Assembly: GCA_018806985.1 (NCBI GenBank)
Contig: JADANN010000417.1
Span: forward strand, 744,001-808,000
DNA: 64,000 bases
Reading direction: 5' to 3'
Origin: Angiostrongylus vasorum
Lineage: Eukaryota; Nematoda; Chromadorea; Rhabditida; Metastrongylidae
A program made the translations under genes and the position numbers. Positions 11,501 to 21,789 of the stretch are shown here, piece by piece. The notes under the pieces are model-generated. The model did no database searches. It had not been told where the DNA came from and saw only the letters and a program-made list of their open reading frames with translations. The number at the start of each line of letters is the position of its first letter. The first letter of the stretch is position 1.

Positions 11501-14080
11501 GCACAGGCTACGGAACAGGATGGCTGGCAGGACGCAGCACAGATCGGAGTGTAGCAGGACGACTGGCACTGCTGGTTGCACAGGTTGTTGCAGCTGTCTT
11601 CAATGACGATTACCTGTACAGAATGTCAGCTGTTATTTACCTTTATATTAGCAGAAAATTGAACAAAACTCGAATCGTTGTAGAACAAAACAGGTTGTTA
11701 GAAACATCTAAATTCTGTGGAAACAAGTAATGAAATAAATAACCAAGAGGTTTCCTACAATGACAAATTATTCTCTTCGAGCGAAACAATGCACGATGAT
11801 GAGTGAAAAAAGCTGGGTAACATTCAAGAAATTCCGGAAAATGTCGTCTAATTGAGTACTACTCTGCAACTAAGCCTTAGAAAAGCTCTCAAGTACTAGT
11901 TTAACATGTTAAATTGAAATCGATTCATCGTCCATTTCGGTGTCTTTGGACAGATTTCCTGTGTTTCTTGAATCAAAATAAAAGCTTCACCAGTTAAAAT
12001 CGCCCAGAATTCAGAATTTTGAACATTTGAATTCTGCAAACATTTAATGCGACCGGTCAGCGACCAGCAAACATAGTATGTAACAGGTCGCAGTGTTGGT
12101 CTTTCGTGAACAAAACCTCAACGGGTGTTACATCACTGGACATTTCAAAGGAAAGGTCAAAGTGGTCCTGATATGGCGTGATTTTACCGACATCGAAAAC
12201 GGGTGAAATTGAAGTGAAATAGTAAAGGGCGGGAAACCTCAGCGAACGCCAAAAGTTAAGTTACTGTTGTTCCATTGTACTGTAAACACTGCACATACCA
12301 TTAATTCGACGGTTGTTTTCTTTTTTGGCGAATTTGTTTGCGTGTATTTTTTGACTAAGTCCTTTAACACCTCCTCAAAACGAGATTTACGTGGTCTTTT
12401 TTCACCAGGTCTTAAGAGTCTAGGTGGATGTGAAAGAATATATACATGTCTATTTTTTTATTACTATATGCTTTTAAAACTAACTGTGTACGCTATACAG
12501 TCATAGAAGAACAACATCGAAGTTGACAGATCTGTGGTGACGGTTGATTTCCGCATTGAGGGGAACAGGAAGTTTGGTAACAGTTGTTTTACTATTTGTG
12601 TTGTTTTAGAAACCCTATGGAAGATATTTCATGGCAGAACTTAATTGTGATCACCCCCATCGTTTCCATGGTTAGGGAGTCCTGTTCTATTCCACCACGT
12701 TATCTTTTGTGGCATATAGCACCCATCATTCTCCAATTTGTCATTCTAGTATCATTGTAAGACTGATTATGAGTCCTGCAGTTTCCAATTGTTGCTTGAC
12801 TATTCCGCAGTTTTTTCACCAGACTTTCGCCCTCTTCTACTGTGATATAAGCAATGTTCAGCAAAATCGCTAAAAATCTTTAAGAATATGTAAAGTAATG
12901 GGGAGCTAAGGTCACCGACCTGGCTGACGCCACATTGCTGGTTGCAGCTGGGCTGACAGTTCTGCGCACATTGGAAGTTCTGGCAAGAAGACTCGCACTG
13001 TTGGAGGCAAATCGGTAGGCATTGAATCGACTAAATGGACTGAATGAGTTGCTAAAACCCAATGCTCCTTCCCTAATTTGGTGCTTAGATCTTTCTTCGC
13101 AAAAAAAATCTTAAACTGTACCATTAAGCCGCAATAGTAATGAGAGTGGAATCTTTCACTTTTCTGTGCACTGCTGATTACCATTAGTAGTGCTAAATGA
13201 ATTCTGCTAAAGTGAATAAGCCTATTATTTCTTCAGTTATTTAGAAATCAATGACTTCCACACTTCGAACTTCGAACTAGCACTGAAAAGTTGGTTTCAT
13301 AGTTTGAGACAACCTGAAAACTGAATTGAATATCAATTTGCTTAAGGCAGGTCAGAAAAAGCCCTTTAGCAGTTCTACTTTGAGGGTCAGTAAAATTATG
13401 GCAGAAAAGGCGACGAACCTGCTGTTGAGGACAGCATAACGTTGACGTGCTGGAACAGCACTGGCGTTTGGCACGAGTCAACTGTTTGGTTGTTACGTTC
13501 TGTAAGAAACCAATCCACTTGTTTTGTTCCATAAAAGCAGTAGAAAAAACTACAAAAAGCAACGTTTGTAATTCCTTTTGAAAGAAAATAGAAATTTCTC
13601 TAATGGTACTACTTATCTGCCTATAAAGATAAGAGTGAAGTGCTCGTCGGTGGTCAATCTCTGAGAGATGCGTCATACGCTCAACGAGCATCGAAGACGT
13701 GACTAAATCCATCACCTTGTATCCATCCACACCACACCTTGTAAAGGCCTAGTGATGCATCGAACTAGCATTTTTCTGATCTCCCAGATAAATATGGCAC
13801 CGAATTTCCGTCGCTGAGGAAGGGAGACCTTGGTTTGCCTTTAGCGTGGATGGAACCAACAACCATGTGCGTGTTTCATGATACCTCTAAGCACTACGTT
13901 ACATGCGCTCTACTTCATCATGTTCTCTACCCATCCAGATAAAATGAGATATACCAAAAAATGAAGAAAATGTCACAAAAACTTCAATAAAGAGCAAATT
14001 TTTTTTACCTTTGCGTCATCCGCGAGAGCAGTGCCAATTACCAGAAACGCTGTGAATGCGAGCCGAGCCTGTCGAGCCAT
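8555..14080 (-). CDS. Secreted Cys/Gln-rich repeat protein of the ABU/PQN type, complete six-exon gene
   Basis: Six exons join into 284 codons: 14009-14080, 13419-13499, 12920-13030, 11269-11613, 9024-9179 and 8555-8644 (stop TAG). All are phase 0 with GT donors and AG acceptors. Exon 1 encodes a signal peptide, MARQARLAFTAFLVIGTALA. Exon 2 carries a basic TRAKRQCC segment. Exons 3-5 carry many cysteines, often four residues apart (CX3C, for example CLPICLQQCESSC and CQTVCQQTCQETC), in a Gln/Ser/Asn-rich setting with one run of five Gln. Exon 6 ends SCCRRRKV. About 48 residues are cysteine. In C. elegans this architecture typifies the abu/pqn genes, whose products are secreted, line the pharyngeal cuticle, and were first noted under blocked unfolded-protein response. 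That role is inferred here. The start is the first ATG after a TATA box. Other secreted Cys-rich cuticle families are the alternative. Confidence 0.87.
9206..9494 (-). mobile_element. SINE-1 copy in intron 4 of the abu/pqn-like gene
   Basis: The minus strand reads the SINE-1 series: GCGTGTAGCGCAGTGGTCGG (A-box side), TTGATCCCGGCGCC (B-box side), then the CATCCCTCC and TTGATCAA blocks and a final T-run. It lies in the same orientation as the host gene. Its T-rich tail ends about 25 nt from the 3' splice site of exon 5 (exon start 9179), so the SINE abuts or contributes to the polypyrimidine side of that acceptor. Confidence 0.8.
9846..10022 (+). mobile_element. SINE-1 copy, internally deleted
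   Basis: The head is well preserved (GCGCGTGTGGCACAGTGGTC, then GGGATCGGTCCCACGCGCC). The CATCCCTCCGGGG block is joined directly to ATATGCATTCCATCACC, missing about 90 bp of the family consensus. It ends in TTTGATCAACGCCGAGAGC and a T-run. It lies in intron 4 of the abu/pqn-like gene, antisense to it. Confidence 0.8.
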
Positions 14081-14120
14081 TTTGGAGAGCTGCGAGGTTG
14101 TGGCGCCTCTCTTGACGCTC

Positions 14121-14127
14121 TTTTATA
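14121..14127 (-). promoter_or_regulatory. TATA box of the abu/pqn-like gene
   Basis: TATAAAA on the minus strand followed by GAGCG, 41 nt upstream of the ATG at 14080. The spacing implies a very short 5' UTR of roughly 10-20 nt. No spliced-leader acceptor is visible between it and the ATG, which fits direct, non-trans-spliced transcription. Confidence 0.6.
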
Positions 14128-14478
14128 CGTCACCAAATCCACGATCAACCGGTCCGTCGGCCGCATGAGTCAACCTTTCCGGAATTCCGCGTTACGCAAG
14201 AACACGGCGTGTCATAGTGCTGTGTCTTTTAAAAAAGAAGTCTGTGCTCTTTTCTCGTGGTTTTTATAGCATTGTTTGACAGAGCGAAGAAAATGTTTTG
14301 TAGACCGGGAAAGAATCCATGATGATGGTCCTTGTACTAAACACCTACTTTACCACTGAAGATTACAAAATAAGAGAAAGAATGTGATACTACATCGATA
14401 TCGGCTGTTTTTCGAATAATGTCGAATGTTCTGTCCTAATTCCCCTGCTTATTAGTTTTGAAGCAGATTGAAAAAAAG

Positions 14479-14874
14479 CTATAATGGTGACAAGGAGATG
14501 CTTGCCGGGATTTTTTTGTGGAACAAACAAGAATCCGTCCCTCGATCAGATTGTAACGTCCTGTGAAAAGTGTATCCTGTACACCAATCAACCACACTGA
14601 ACGCAGGAAACGAAGCACTTTCCAAAGTCAATGTTATCTGGCCAGTTATGGTGAGAACAAACAAACCATTGGAAAATATTATTTCAAGAAAGCTGCAACT
14701 CTCAGAAGAGACAACGATTTGCAGTCTTCTGTTACATTCTCGTGAAATCAGTACAGTGGGAAAAACTTGATCAAGAGCTGCAATCCACGATACGACCGGT
14801 GTTGACCAGCAGAGAAGAAGAAATGCAATAATACGCCAGTCAACAGGCTTCGAAATCAACAAACGTTTAAACAC
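14479..14874 (-). pseudogene. Orphan seven-transmembrane-receptor-like exon
   Basis: After TGAATACCAG (acceptor ending at 14875) a 131-codon open frame runs on the minus strand. Its first 53 codons read like a loop plus TM4 of a nematode chemoreceptor: KPVDWRIIAFLLLCW, then a Pro, SWIAALDQVFP and a Cys in the following loop (SRECNRR). Further on, LEIIFSNGLFVLTITGQI looks like another membrane segment. A donor is possible at 14714-14715. No neighbouring exons with matching phase were found within several kb on either side, so it is probably a stranded exon of a decayed receptor gene. The receptor class cannot be assigned from this segment. The lower-coordinate half of the frame may be read-through of an intron. 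Confidence 0.35.
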
Positions 14875-16547
14875 CTGGTATTCAACAAATTTTGCCTCTT
14901 CTTAGCTATTTGTTCTACCTGTTACTATCCATTTATGACTTCTTTTTTAAGCATAAAGACAACTTCTTGCTGAGAAAACCTTCAACAGCAACGGCGCTGG
15001 AAATGTCTTCGGAAAATTTCGTGATTACCAGAGATCTAGAATTGAACCATGATAAAAAAAATAAAGATTTATCTTTTTGTCAAAAATCAAGGACTCTAGT
15101 TGTTATATTTTGGTTAATAAAGTCTCATACGAACTAGTATAAATGTAGTACAACTACAAGGAAGCTGAGATCAGAGCAAAACACACAACATCAGCTAGGC
15201 TTAATACCAGTTATTACCTCTATCGAGAGCTACGTATTATCCACCAAACCAAGTGAGTCCCTTACTTTGCCATTCTCCTGTGATCCTCTGGTAAGGGTAA
15301 TCACTGGTTCGAAGTCCAACTAGGGTCCATCCTTCTGCTCGTATCCATCCTTGTGGTTGCACTTAACACACTCTGTGGAGAAAGAATATTCAGCAAATAA
15401 AAAATTAATACATAATTACATGAACAATTTCAGTTCGAAAGATGAAAATCGCCATCACTTTAAAGCTAGGCTGATCACGTTATTTAATCACGTCTAAAAG
15501 AAAGGCACGTCATCTATAGTATCAACTATTTACAAATCGTTAGATTTTTTCCCTGCCGTGTGCCAGAATTGCCCACTGGTTCTGCTTTTGCCGAAAAATT
15601 CTAATAGCCTCACATTTCTCTTTTAGGGACTTCGTTAACTGGCTTAACCATCCGTTGCTAAAACGCATTATATGATCGATTTATCATAATTTTGATACCT
15701 TGGCCTCCGCGCCAGATATTTTGACTTTCTAATCCTAGGGAAAAAATCATAAACTTGGGTTACTTCCTCTGTTTGTGTGGTATAGGATACTCATAGCATG
15801 ACCTTCCCGATATACCGTTCAATAACTCTGAGTAAGCTTTCTTACTGCTAATAATGCTTCGAGTTTTCGCAGGCGTGCGCTAAGAGATGATACCAGAGAC
15901 AAAAAACTTGTAGAAGAGGCGGATTTTGTTCTCTTCATTGTGATCTCGATGCTTTTTTAAGGTTCCCAGGCTGCCCGTGTCATGGTGCTAAGCCTTAACA
16001 TAGGTCGTCTGTCTTGTTAATAGACACACTGCTGGGAGTAATAGGAGATATTCCTCCTGTTGAACTTCACTACTGCACCAGGAGGAAACTCGTTCTCACG
16101 ACCATCGTCTGCGAAGTGATTTTTTCTGTAGGTGCTATCGAAATCAGACAAATGTGAGCCCACTTCGCTGAAGTTTCATGCATGAACGATGTAATAATGA
16201 AGCGAAACTGGTTAAGCAGGAAATCACTGACATTTACCACCACGTTTTTCCGTTCAAATTCAAGCCTGACATTCTCGAGAGCGGCCCTAAATACTTTTAA
16301 CGAGGTGCTATCGCCATGTTATATCTTTTCCTTTACACCGATGACAATGCCATTGCTAAATGCTGAAAAGTGCTGGTGAAATTTCCGTTAACCTCATGAG
16401 GGAGTTTTTTTACCGTGGGGTGGTAAGCTCTAACCGAGGAACGTTGTCATGAACACTTCTGTTTCAACTTCCAGTTAGCGATTTTATCCATATATAATTT
16501 TCTGATAAACAATAGATTTAGTTAGACTTCATTATTATATCGTCATG
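14875..16547. other. No gene recognised
   Basis: A B-box-like stretch (GGTTCGAAGTCC near 15,306) followed by TGCTCGTATCCATCCTTGTGG matches the right part of the FB2 repeat at about 38,370. Apart from that short match nothing is assignable. Confidence 0.4.
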
Positions 16548-16920
16548 ATGCAGCGCAGTGCTTAGCGATGCCGTCGATCTGGAAGCAAAGCCGCTAGTTT
16601 GATCCTTCCCCAAAGTTCCCCCCTCAATACATGTGGGGACGCCCTAGCCCGGCTATCTTTATAATTGCAAAAGGTTTGACTCTACCAGCACTCTAGGATA
16701 TTCATAGAGAAGGAAGATTCCTGAATCAGCAGCTGAAACACCACGCCAGATGTTGAAAGACTTCTGTGGGCGATGAACGCCCGAAAGTGAATCGATTGCA
16801 GGAAGCGCTGATATCCACACAGATGAGATGTCAATAGTAAAGAACATTGCGGGAAGTTCGGGGAATTTCGGAGTTCCACTCAGCTTTTGTTGAACAATAT
16901 GAAATACTCCTGCTTTCACG
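16548..16920 (+). mobile_element. SINE-2 copy with tRNA-like head
   Basis: The head GCAGCGCAGTGCTTAGCGATG resembles a tRNA A-box side and AGTTTGATCCTTCCCC a B-box side. The body then starts at about 16,673 with GACTCTACCAGCACTC, matching the 5.46 and 62.07 kb copies. The body is strongly diverged toward its end, so the right border is approximate. Confidence 0.5.
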
Positions 16921-17519
16921 CCTAGGAGGTTTTGTACAAATTTTCCTTACTTTTCGCCCGCTAGAATAATGAAGGTGCCTATTTTTTCTTCGAGGTTTCC
17001 TGAACTTTTCCTCAAACTAGCGTCATTCTACTTATCACCGCGCCAGTGCTCGAGGGATTATGAGAGTAGATTCGGCAGTCGGCTAACAATTTCCTCCACA
17101 AATACAGAAGCAGCAATGGCCGGTTCCTTTCTTCCTAAGCAGTTGCGGGCGCCCACGAAAACATAGCTGATATTTGACAGCTGAACGCAGCGATTCCGGC
17201 TCGCCGCTGATCTTTCGCTTTCGCATTCTTCTTGGCGTGAATGAGGTTCGTCAATGGTTGGACAGCGGGAGAGACCGGTGGTAAAAGCATCCATTATTGT
17301 GGAATATGCTATGGCGCTTTCTGTGGTCAACGGGGTCCGTTGAAGATGTTGTTTGGATTGGAGTCGTAATTGCAACAGTCGCTAATTGTTCCTTCGAATT
17401 CTTAAAACATAAATGTCCTTTTTTTCTGTTTTTCTGTGGAATATTTCTCTAGGTCATTGTCATGCAGACTAGTTTCTTCCGTTATCTTCCTCAAAAAATG
17501 GGTACCCCTAGTTGAGAAT
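16921..17519. other. No gene recognised
   Basis: A 105-codon minus-strand frame (17,058-17,375) has no motif or splice support and no match elsewhere in the window. Confidence 0.35.
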
Positions 17520-17870
17520 CCCCAGAGCCGTCCTTCCATTAACCCTCGGCATTGATAAAAAAGTTAAGTTTTCTTCTTGAACAGAAAAGGGTCTGTTATT
17601 ACAAGATTTATTTATTTATATGATCTTATAAACTGATCTTCTTTGGCTGATACGAGGTTGGTGTAGGTCTTCGCCGTTTTTGCTGTTCTTGCTGTTGTTC
17701 TTGTTGGTGGATGGCTGACGTTTCGGCGATTTCGCCTTCCTCAGAGCCGTGATGTTAAGAGTAGAGCTCACTGTGGACGTGAAGTGGAAAGAAGATCAGT
17801 TCATAAGATCATATAAATAAATATATCAACTATCTATGCCGAGGTTTGTAGAAAGTCGGTCTTCTGAGTT
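17520..17870. mobile_element. Penelope-like terminal unit without ORF, inverted ends
   Basis: The unit opens with the reversed PLE tail (ACCCTCGGCATT, 17,540-17,551) and closes with the same tail in forward sense (TATGCCGAGGTTTGTAG, from about 17,840). Inside, about 17,600-17,643 and 17,787-17,830 are inverted copies (shared block TTTATTTATATGATCTTATRAACTG) around a minus-strand hammerhead-like motif at 17,713-17,748. No coding remnant is present. The layout is a miniature of the 42.5 and 57.9 kb units. Confidence 0.6.
17713..17748 (-). ncRNA. Hammerhead ribozyme motif, intact core
   Basis: On the minus strand: stem I GGCT, then CTGAGGA (fits CUGANGA), an extra A, stem II GGCG-AAAT-CGCC, GAAA, CGTC and AGCC. 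GGCT and AGCC pair over four Watson-Crick base pairs. The stem III strand is the palindrome ACGT, too short to fold alone but able to pair with a second copy. All conserved core positions are present apart from the additional A before stem II. Confidence 0.72.
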
Positions 17871-17985
17871 ACCACAAGATTTCCAGGGCCGACTTTCTGT
17901 TAACCTCGGCATTGATTGATAATTCGATGTTTTTCTTCAATAAACAGACAGGAGGTTGTTATTACAGAATTTATTAGGACACAAT

Positions 17986-18021
17986 AGCTGACGTTTCGGC
18001 GGTTTCGCATTTTTCAGAGCC
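17986..18021 (-). ncRNA. Hammerhead ribozyme motif, core damaged
   Basis: The minus strand reads GGCT-CTGAAAA-A-TGCG-AAAC-CGCC-GAAA-CGTC-AGCT. The G of CUGANGA is changed to A, so activity is unlikely. It is the inverted partner of the motif at 19,395-19,430 of the same PLE. Confidence 0.6.
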
Positions 18022-19394
18022 TGAAAGGTCAAATTGAGATGCGACCTACTCAGCCAAACACTTTCGTAACCCTAACAGATAAAAACTTAACAAATAAGTT
18101 TGCATTCGCATAAGAAACAGCTTCATTTAAATGCACAGAGTAATATATGGGCGAGAACTGTGCCTGTGTCAGGTCACTGAATCAGCCTGAGGTATGGCGC
18201 TAGGTCACGCGAGATGGCAAGACACTCCTCCTTGCTGTTCATTTTTTGAATTTTTTGGAATTGATCCAAAAATGCTTCAAGGTTTTTACGTACTGATGTT
18301 TTCGGTTCTTGCGTGAGGATGGTGAGAATCTGAAAGAAAACTGGCTTCCATTCCTAAACATCCAAATTAACCTATCCGAAAACGGCTACATCACAAAAAT
18401 AGTAACGAAAGCCAAGCAGTAAGAATATAGTGGTTAGAATATTACCACTCCTCTCATCTCTCACACAATAAAAGGGCGCTTATAAGAAATATGTTTTGAA
18501 CCGCCACCAGCTTGTGCACTGGTAGAGAGGAGAAGGAAGAATCCCTCGAAAATGGCGCGCCAAATAGCCATTTCAAACGGTTGTAACTTCTCGACATAGG
18601 CATAGAGGAAAAGCCACGCTCCACAGCGATTATTCTAGCGAAAATAAGGCCTCGTTCCTCTTGCCCTTTATTTCAAACGAAATAAGAGCAGCCATAAAAC
18701 GTTGCTTAATAAGGGCCGGTTTAGAGAATTCCGTAAGAGTGATAAAAATACCATCGGACACTCTAAGGCACCACCCTAGTTTGCAACTGCCTATATGACC
18801 GTCTGTGTACAACGAAAAACTTGGCAATTTGCCCTGCCGGTAGAGACGGTGATTGCATGAGTTCGGGTACAGTCTATCTGATCTCTTGTAAAGCGTGCGG
18901 AGACGAATACGTTGGCGAAACGGGTAGACCGCTCTGCGTCCGCATAAGAGAACACCTAGTCGGTAAATCTAAATTAGAACAAAACACTCCACTAAGCGCG
19001 TATAGGATGCGGGAACAAAAAGGAGAAGATTTTGAAGTGGGAGTCACTATCCGCACGCAGGAACCGAAAACATCAGCGCGTAAAACTCCTGAAGCGTTTT
19101 GGATCAATTCCAAAAATTCAAAAATGAACCGCATGAGGGAGTGTCTTGTCATCATGCGTGTCCTAGCGCATACCTCCCGCCGATTCAGTGACCTGACACA
19201 TGCACTGTCCTCGCGCATGTATTACTCTGTGCGGCTGCTCTCCACCAACTAACTGAAGTACTTACAACGAATAAACGGTGGTTGTTTAAATGAAGCTGTT
19301 TCTTACGCGAGTGCAAATTTAATTGTGAAGTTTTATCTACGGGGGTGATGAAAGTGTTTAGCTGAGTAGATCGCATCTCAATTTAACCTTTCCA

Positions 19395-19430
19395 GGCTCT
19401 GAAGAAGGCGAAACCGCCGAAACGTCAGCT
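19395..19430 (+). ncRNA. Hammerhead ribozyme motif, intact core
   Basis: GGCT-CTGAAGA-A-GGCG-AAAC-CGCC-GAAA-CGTC-AGCT. Stem I pairs over GCT/AGC plus a G-U pair, stem II is four base pairs with an AAAC loop, and the expected cleavage is after GTC. The ACGT palindrome can only form stem III between two molecules or two copies. It lies about 140 bp past the stop codon of the GIY-YIG frame. Confidence 0.72.
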
Positions 19431-19500
19431 ATTGTGTCCCTAATAAATTCTGCAATAAGAGCCTCGTGTTTGCTCATTGAAGAAAAAACATCGTACTACA

Positions 19501-20339
19501 AGATTTATTCAACAGCTTTAACGTCTGGGTGCGTTTCGACATTTCAAACCTCGGAAAGGTCAAATTGACATACAGTGTGCTCAATAAACCACTCCCTCAT
19601 TACTTAGGCAAAATAAAAAAATTCAACATCTATATTTCAACCGTACGAAAATAACTTCTTCTAAACATTCATTGTTTTGTCTTTCATAAGTCTTCTATGT
19701 ATTGACGGTAACCAATCGAAAAGAGTATGAAAATTGAGGAATATGCCTCTCTCAGGACAAAAGATCATTCTCGATCGTGATCAGGTCTGACATTGAAGTT
19801 TTCTTCCCTAAGGTTCACCCTTTTAGATTTTCGGTATTTAGTCGAAGTACATCGAGAGCTCTGCGCTTTAATGTTTATGATTTCTGTGCATGGATAGTGG
19901 ATTTTACGTCAAGATCTTCTCCGTTGTGTCTTTTGCTTGCCTAGTGAAGTATTTTTTTCGAGCTTAACTTTCCCATCTAGATGTTCTTTTGTACTGGCTT
20001 GCAGATTATTGGACACTGACCTTTTCTTGACAGAAGACGGCGACCATATACTCAGACGAGATTTGTGTTGCTTACAAGTCCTGAAAATATTGAAGAATTT
20101 GTTAAATGTAGCAAAGCGAAAGCTTGGCATTGTGCAAGCTATTACGCAGAAGATGTTATAGAAATCCCCATAGTAATAACCGATTCCTCAAACATCCAAA
20201 AGTTCGCGTAAGACAACAAAGATGTTCACCTTTTTTTCACCCTTCTTTAAGAGTGTAGGAATTCATGCAGACTAACGTCGTGTGTCCACAGCAGGTCACA
20301 CTACTGTGTTAAATCACCTTAGATGACGCTTAGAACCGG
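19501..20339. other. Mostly unassigned, small PLE scrap inside
   Basis: At about 19,915-19,995 the minus strand encodes TKEHLDGKVKLEKNTSLG, a piece of the PLE GIY-YIG domain that follows the catalytic Arg region. The rest is not recognised. Confidence 0.5.
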
Positions 20340-20600
20340 GCAAGAAATTTAAAACGAAATATGTTCCATATTGTTGCTGAGACATTTGCAAAACTGCGCA
20401 AAAAAATAAAACAGAAACGCACGAAGGAGCAGAATGGTGTGGTGTTGAATGCATTAGCCCTGAAAAGGGTAATATCGCGTTCGTTCCCCACCGTAGACAC
20501 CTGCAGTCCGGAGTTTTGCAAATGTTTCAGCATCATTGTGGTTGTATCACACATAGTACCCTTCCGTGAAAAATTGTAATAGGCAGTAAATGAAAAGAAG
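20340..20600. mobile_element. Foldback/MITE family FB, degenerate copy
   Basis: It contains the family's inverted blocks: TTGCTGAGACATTTGCAAAACT near the left, and CCGGAGTTTTGCAAATGTTTCAGCA near the right, which is its reverse complement. GGTGTGGTG and CGCGTTCGTTCCCCACC lie between them, and TAGGCAGTAAATGA closes the right end. The central part of the intact copy (31.9 kb) is deleted. Confidence 0.65.
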
Positions 20601-20689
20601 TTGACATCATACTGCATGTATTTCTTGCATCAGAGAAGACTTTCCGTAAAAAATAAGCAAAAAATAAAAGCGGAAGAAAAACTCTTGTT

Positions 20690-21130
20690 GTCTTGTATTA
20701 TTTATCCACATCGAAAGGACGATGCTAGGAGTATCCCGTGTCATGCAAGTAAGGGATGGGATCCGAAGCTCCGACCTGCGTCAACGATCAAAAATCAAAG
20801 ATGCAGTTCTGTACGCTGAACAGTCGAAGATAAGGTGGGCCGGACACGTAATGCGTATGAACGACATTCGATGGACAAGAGCCGTTAGTGACTGGATTCC
20901 TGCGGATGTCAAACGTACTGCGGGAAGACCACCGACCCGATGGTAAGAGTTCTTCACGAAGAGCCTTGAAGAAAGATATGATGGTCGCCGAGTCCCTGGA
21001 GCAAGCAGAACCCATTGGGCTACTCTTGCACGCGACAGGGGAAAAATGGAAGACTTACTGGCGCCCGCTCGAGTCACTCGACGATTAACGGGACTACAGG
21101 TGATACAGGTGATACAGGTGATTAAGTCTA
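20690..21130 (+). mobile_element. RTE-type LINE fragment, 3' end
   Basis: Starting near 20,722 the plus strand encodes the C-terminal part of an RTE reverse transcriptase: MLGVSRVMQVRDGIRSSDL, then KIRWAGHVMRMND, RWTRAVSDWIP and RPPTRW. After an in-frame TAA it continues EFFTKSLEERYDG. The 3' end carries a short tandem tail (TGATACAGG repeated), as expected for RTE elements. It is 5'-truncated and inactive. Confidence 0.85.
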
Positions 21131-21339
21131 GAGAATAGCTCTTCATAGGCCATTCGTGAAACAACAGCTGTGAGAGGTAAGCTATCGACTGAATACAAAA
21201 AGGTGGGGCGAAAAACTCTGTCTGATAAAATAAACTAGTGGAAAATAAATGCATTACATTCAAAGCACTGCTCAACTTGCTTATTCCCAACCAGTCATTT
21301 CCCACCAGTGCTTCTTGGGCGTTGTGAATTACTAACAGT

Positions 21340-21570
21340 CCGTCAAAAGGGTCAAACGTACTGCAGGAAGACCACCGACTCGATGGCCAGAGTTCTTCAC
21401 GAAAAGCCTAGAAGAAATATATGATGCTCGACGAGTCCCTAGAACGAGCGGAACACAGTGCGCAACTTTTGCACGCGACAGTGAAAAGTGGAAGATTTAC
21501 TGGCGCCCGCTCGAGTCAATCGACAATCAATTGGACTACAGGTGATATAGGTGATATCCACAACAGCTGA
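21340..21570 (+). mobile_element. RTE-type LINE fragment, extreme 3' end
   Basis: It encodes the KRTAGRPPTRW region and following residues, then GGACTACAGGTGATATAGGTGATAT, the same 3' tail type as the preceding copy. It is severely 5'-truncated. Confidence 0.8.
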
Positions 21571-21789
21571 AATCCTTGCAGGTTTTGCTTTATTCAGATA
21601 CTGGAAGGGTGAAGTTGTTTGCAACGCAGTCGGCAAAGCACGTTAGTAGCTTCAACAGAAAAATGACGTTACCTAATTTTCAACCACTTTGGATATGAAA
21701 CAGCCTCTTTGCAAGCTCACTGCGCTCTATGGGTCCTTCACTAAGTATTCCACGTAACCATGCAGAGCTCACGTGGAAGGGAACCACTT

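Larger units (their letters stand above)
17883..19500 (+). mobile_element. Penelope-like retroelement remnant with GIY-YIG endonuclease and inverted terminal copy
   Basis: Coding remnants run on the plus strand in shifting frames. The C-terminal part of the reverse transcriptase (WLPFLNIQINLSENGY) is at about 18,326-18,386. A linker with PFISNEISAAIKRCL follows. A clear GIY-YIG domain lies at about 18,855-19,200: GTVYLISC, two cysteines, then EYVGETGRPLCVRIREHL, the signature of the PLE endonuclease. The N-terminal domain and the RT fingers/palm are missing, and several stops and frameshifts show it is dead. The last ~400 bp (about 19,040-19,500, including a ribozyme motif) are repeated in inverted orientation at the left end (about 17,930-18,330). 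Confidence 0.85.

Noticed and set aside
11272..11730. 152-codon plus-strand frame opposite abu/pqn-like exon 4
   Set aside because: It is the shadow of a Cys/Gln-rich exon (long antisense frames are usual in such sequence) and lacks its own splice or start evidence.
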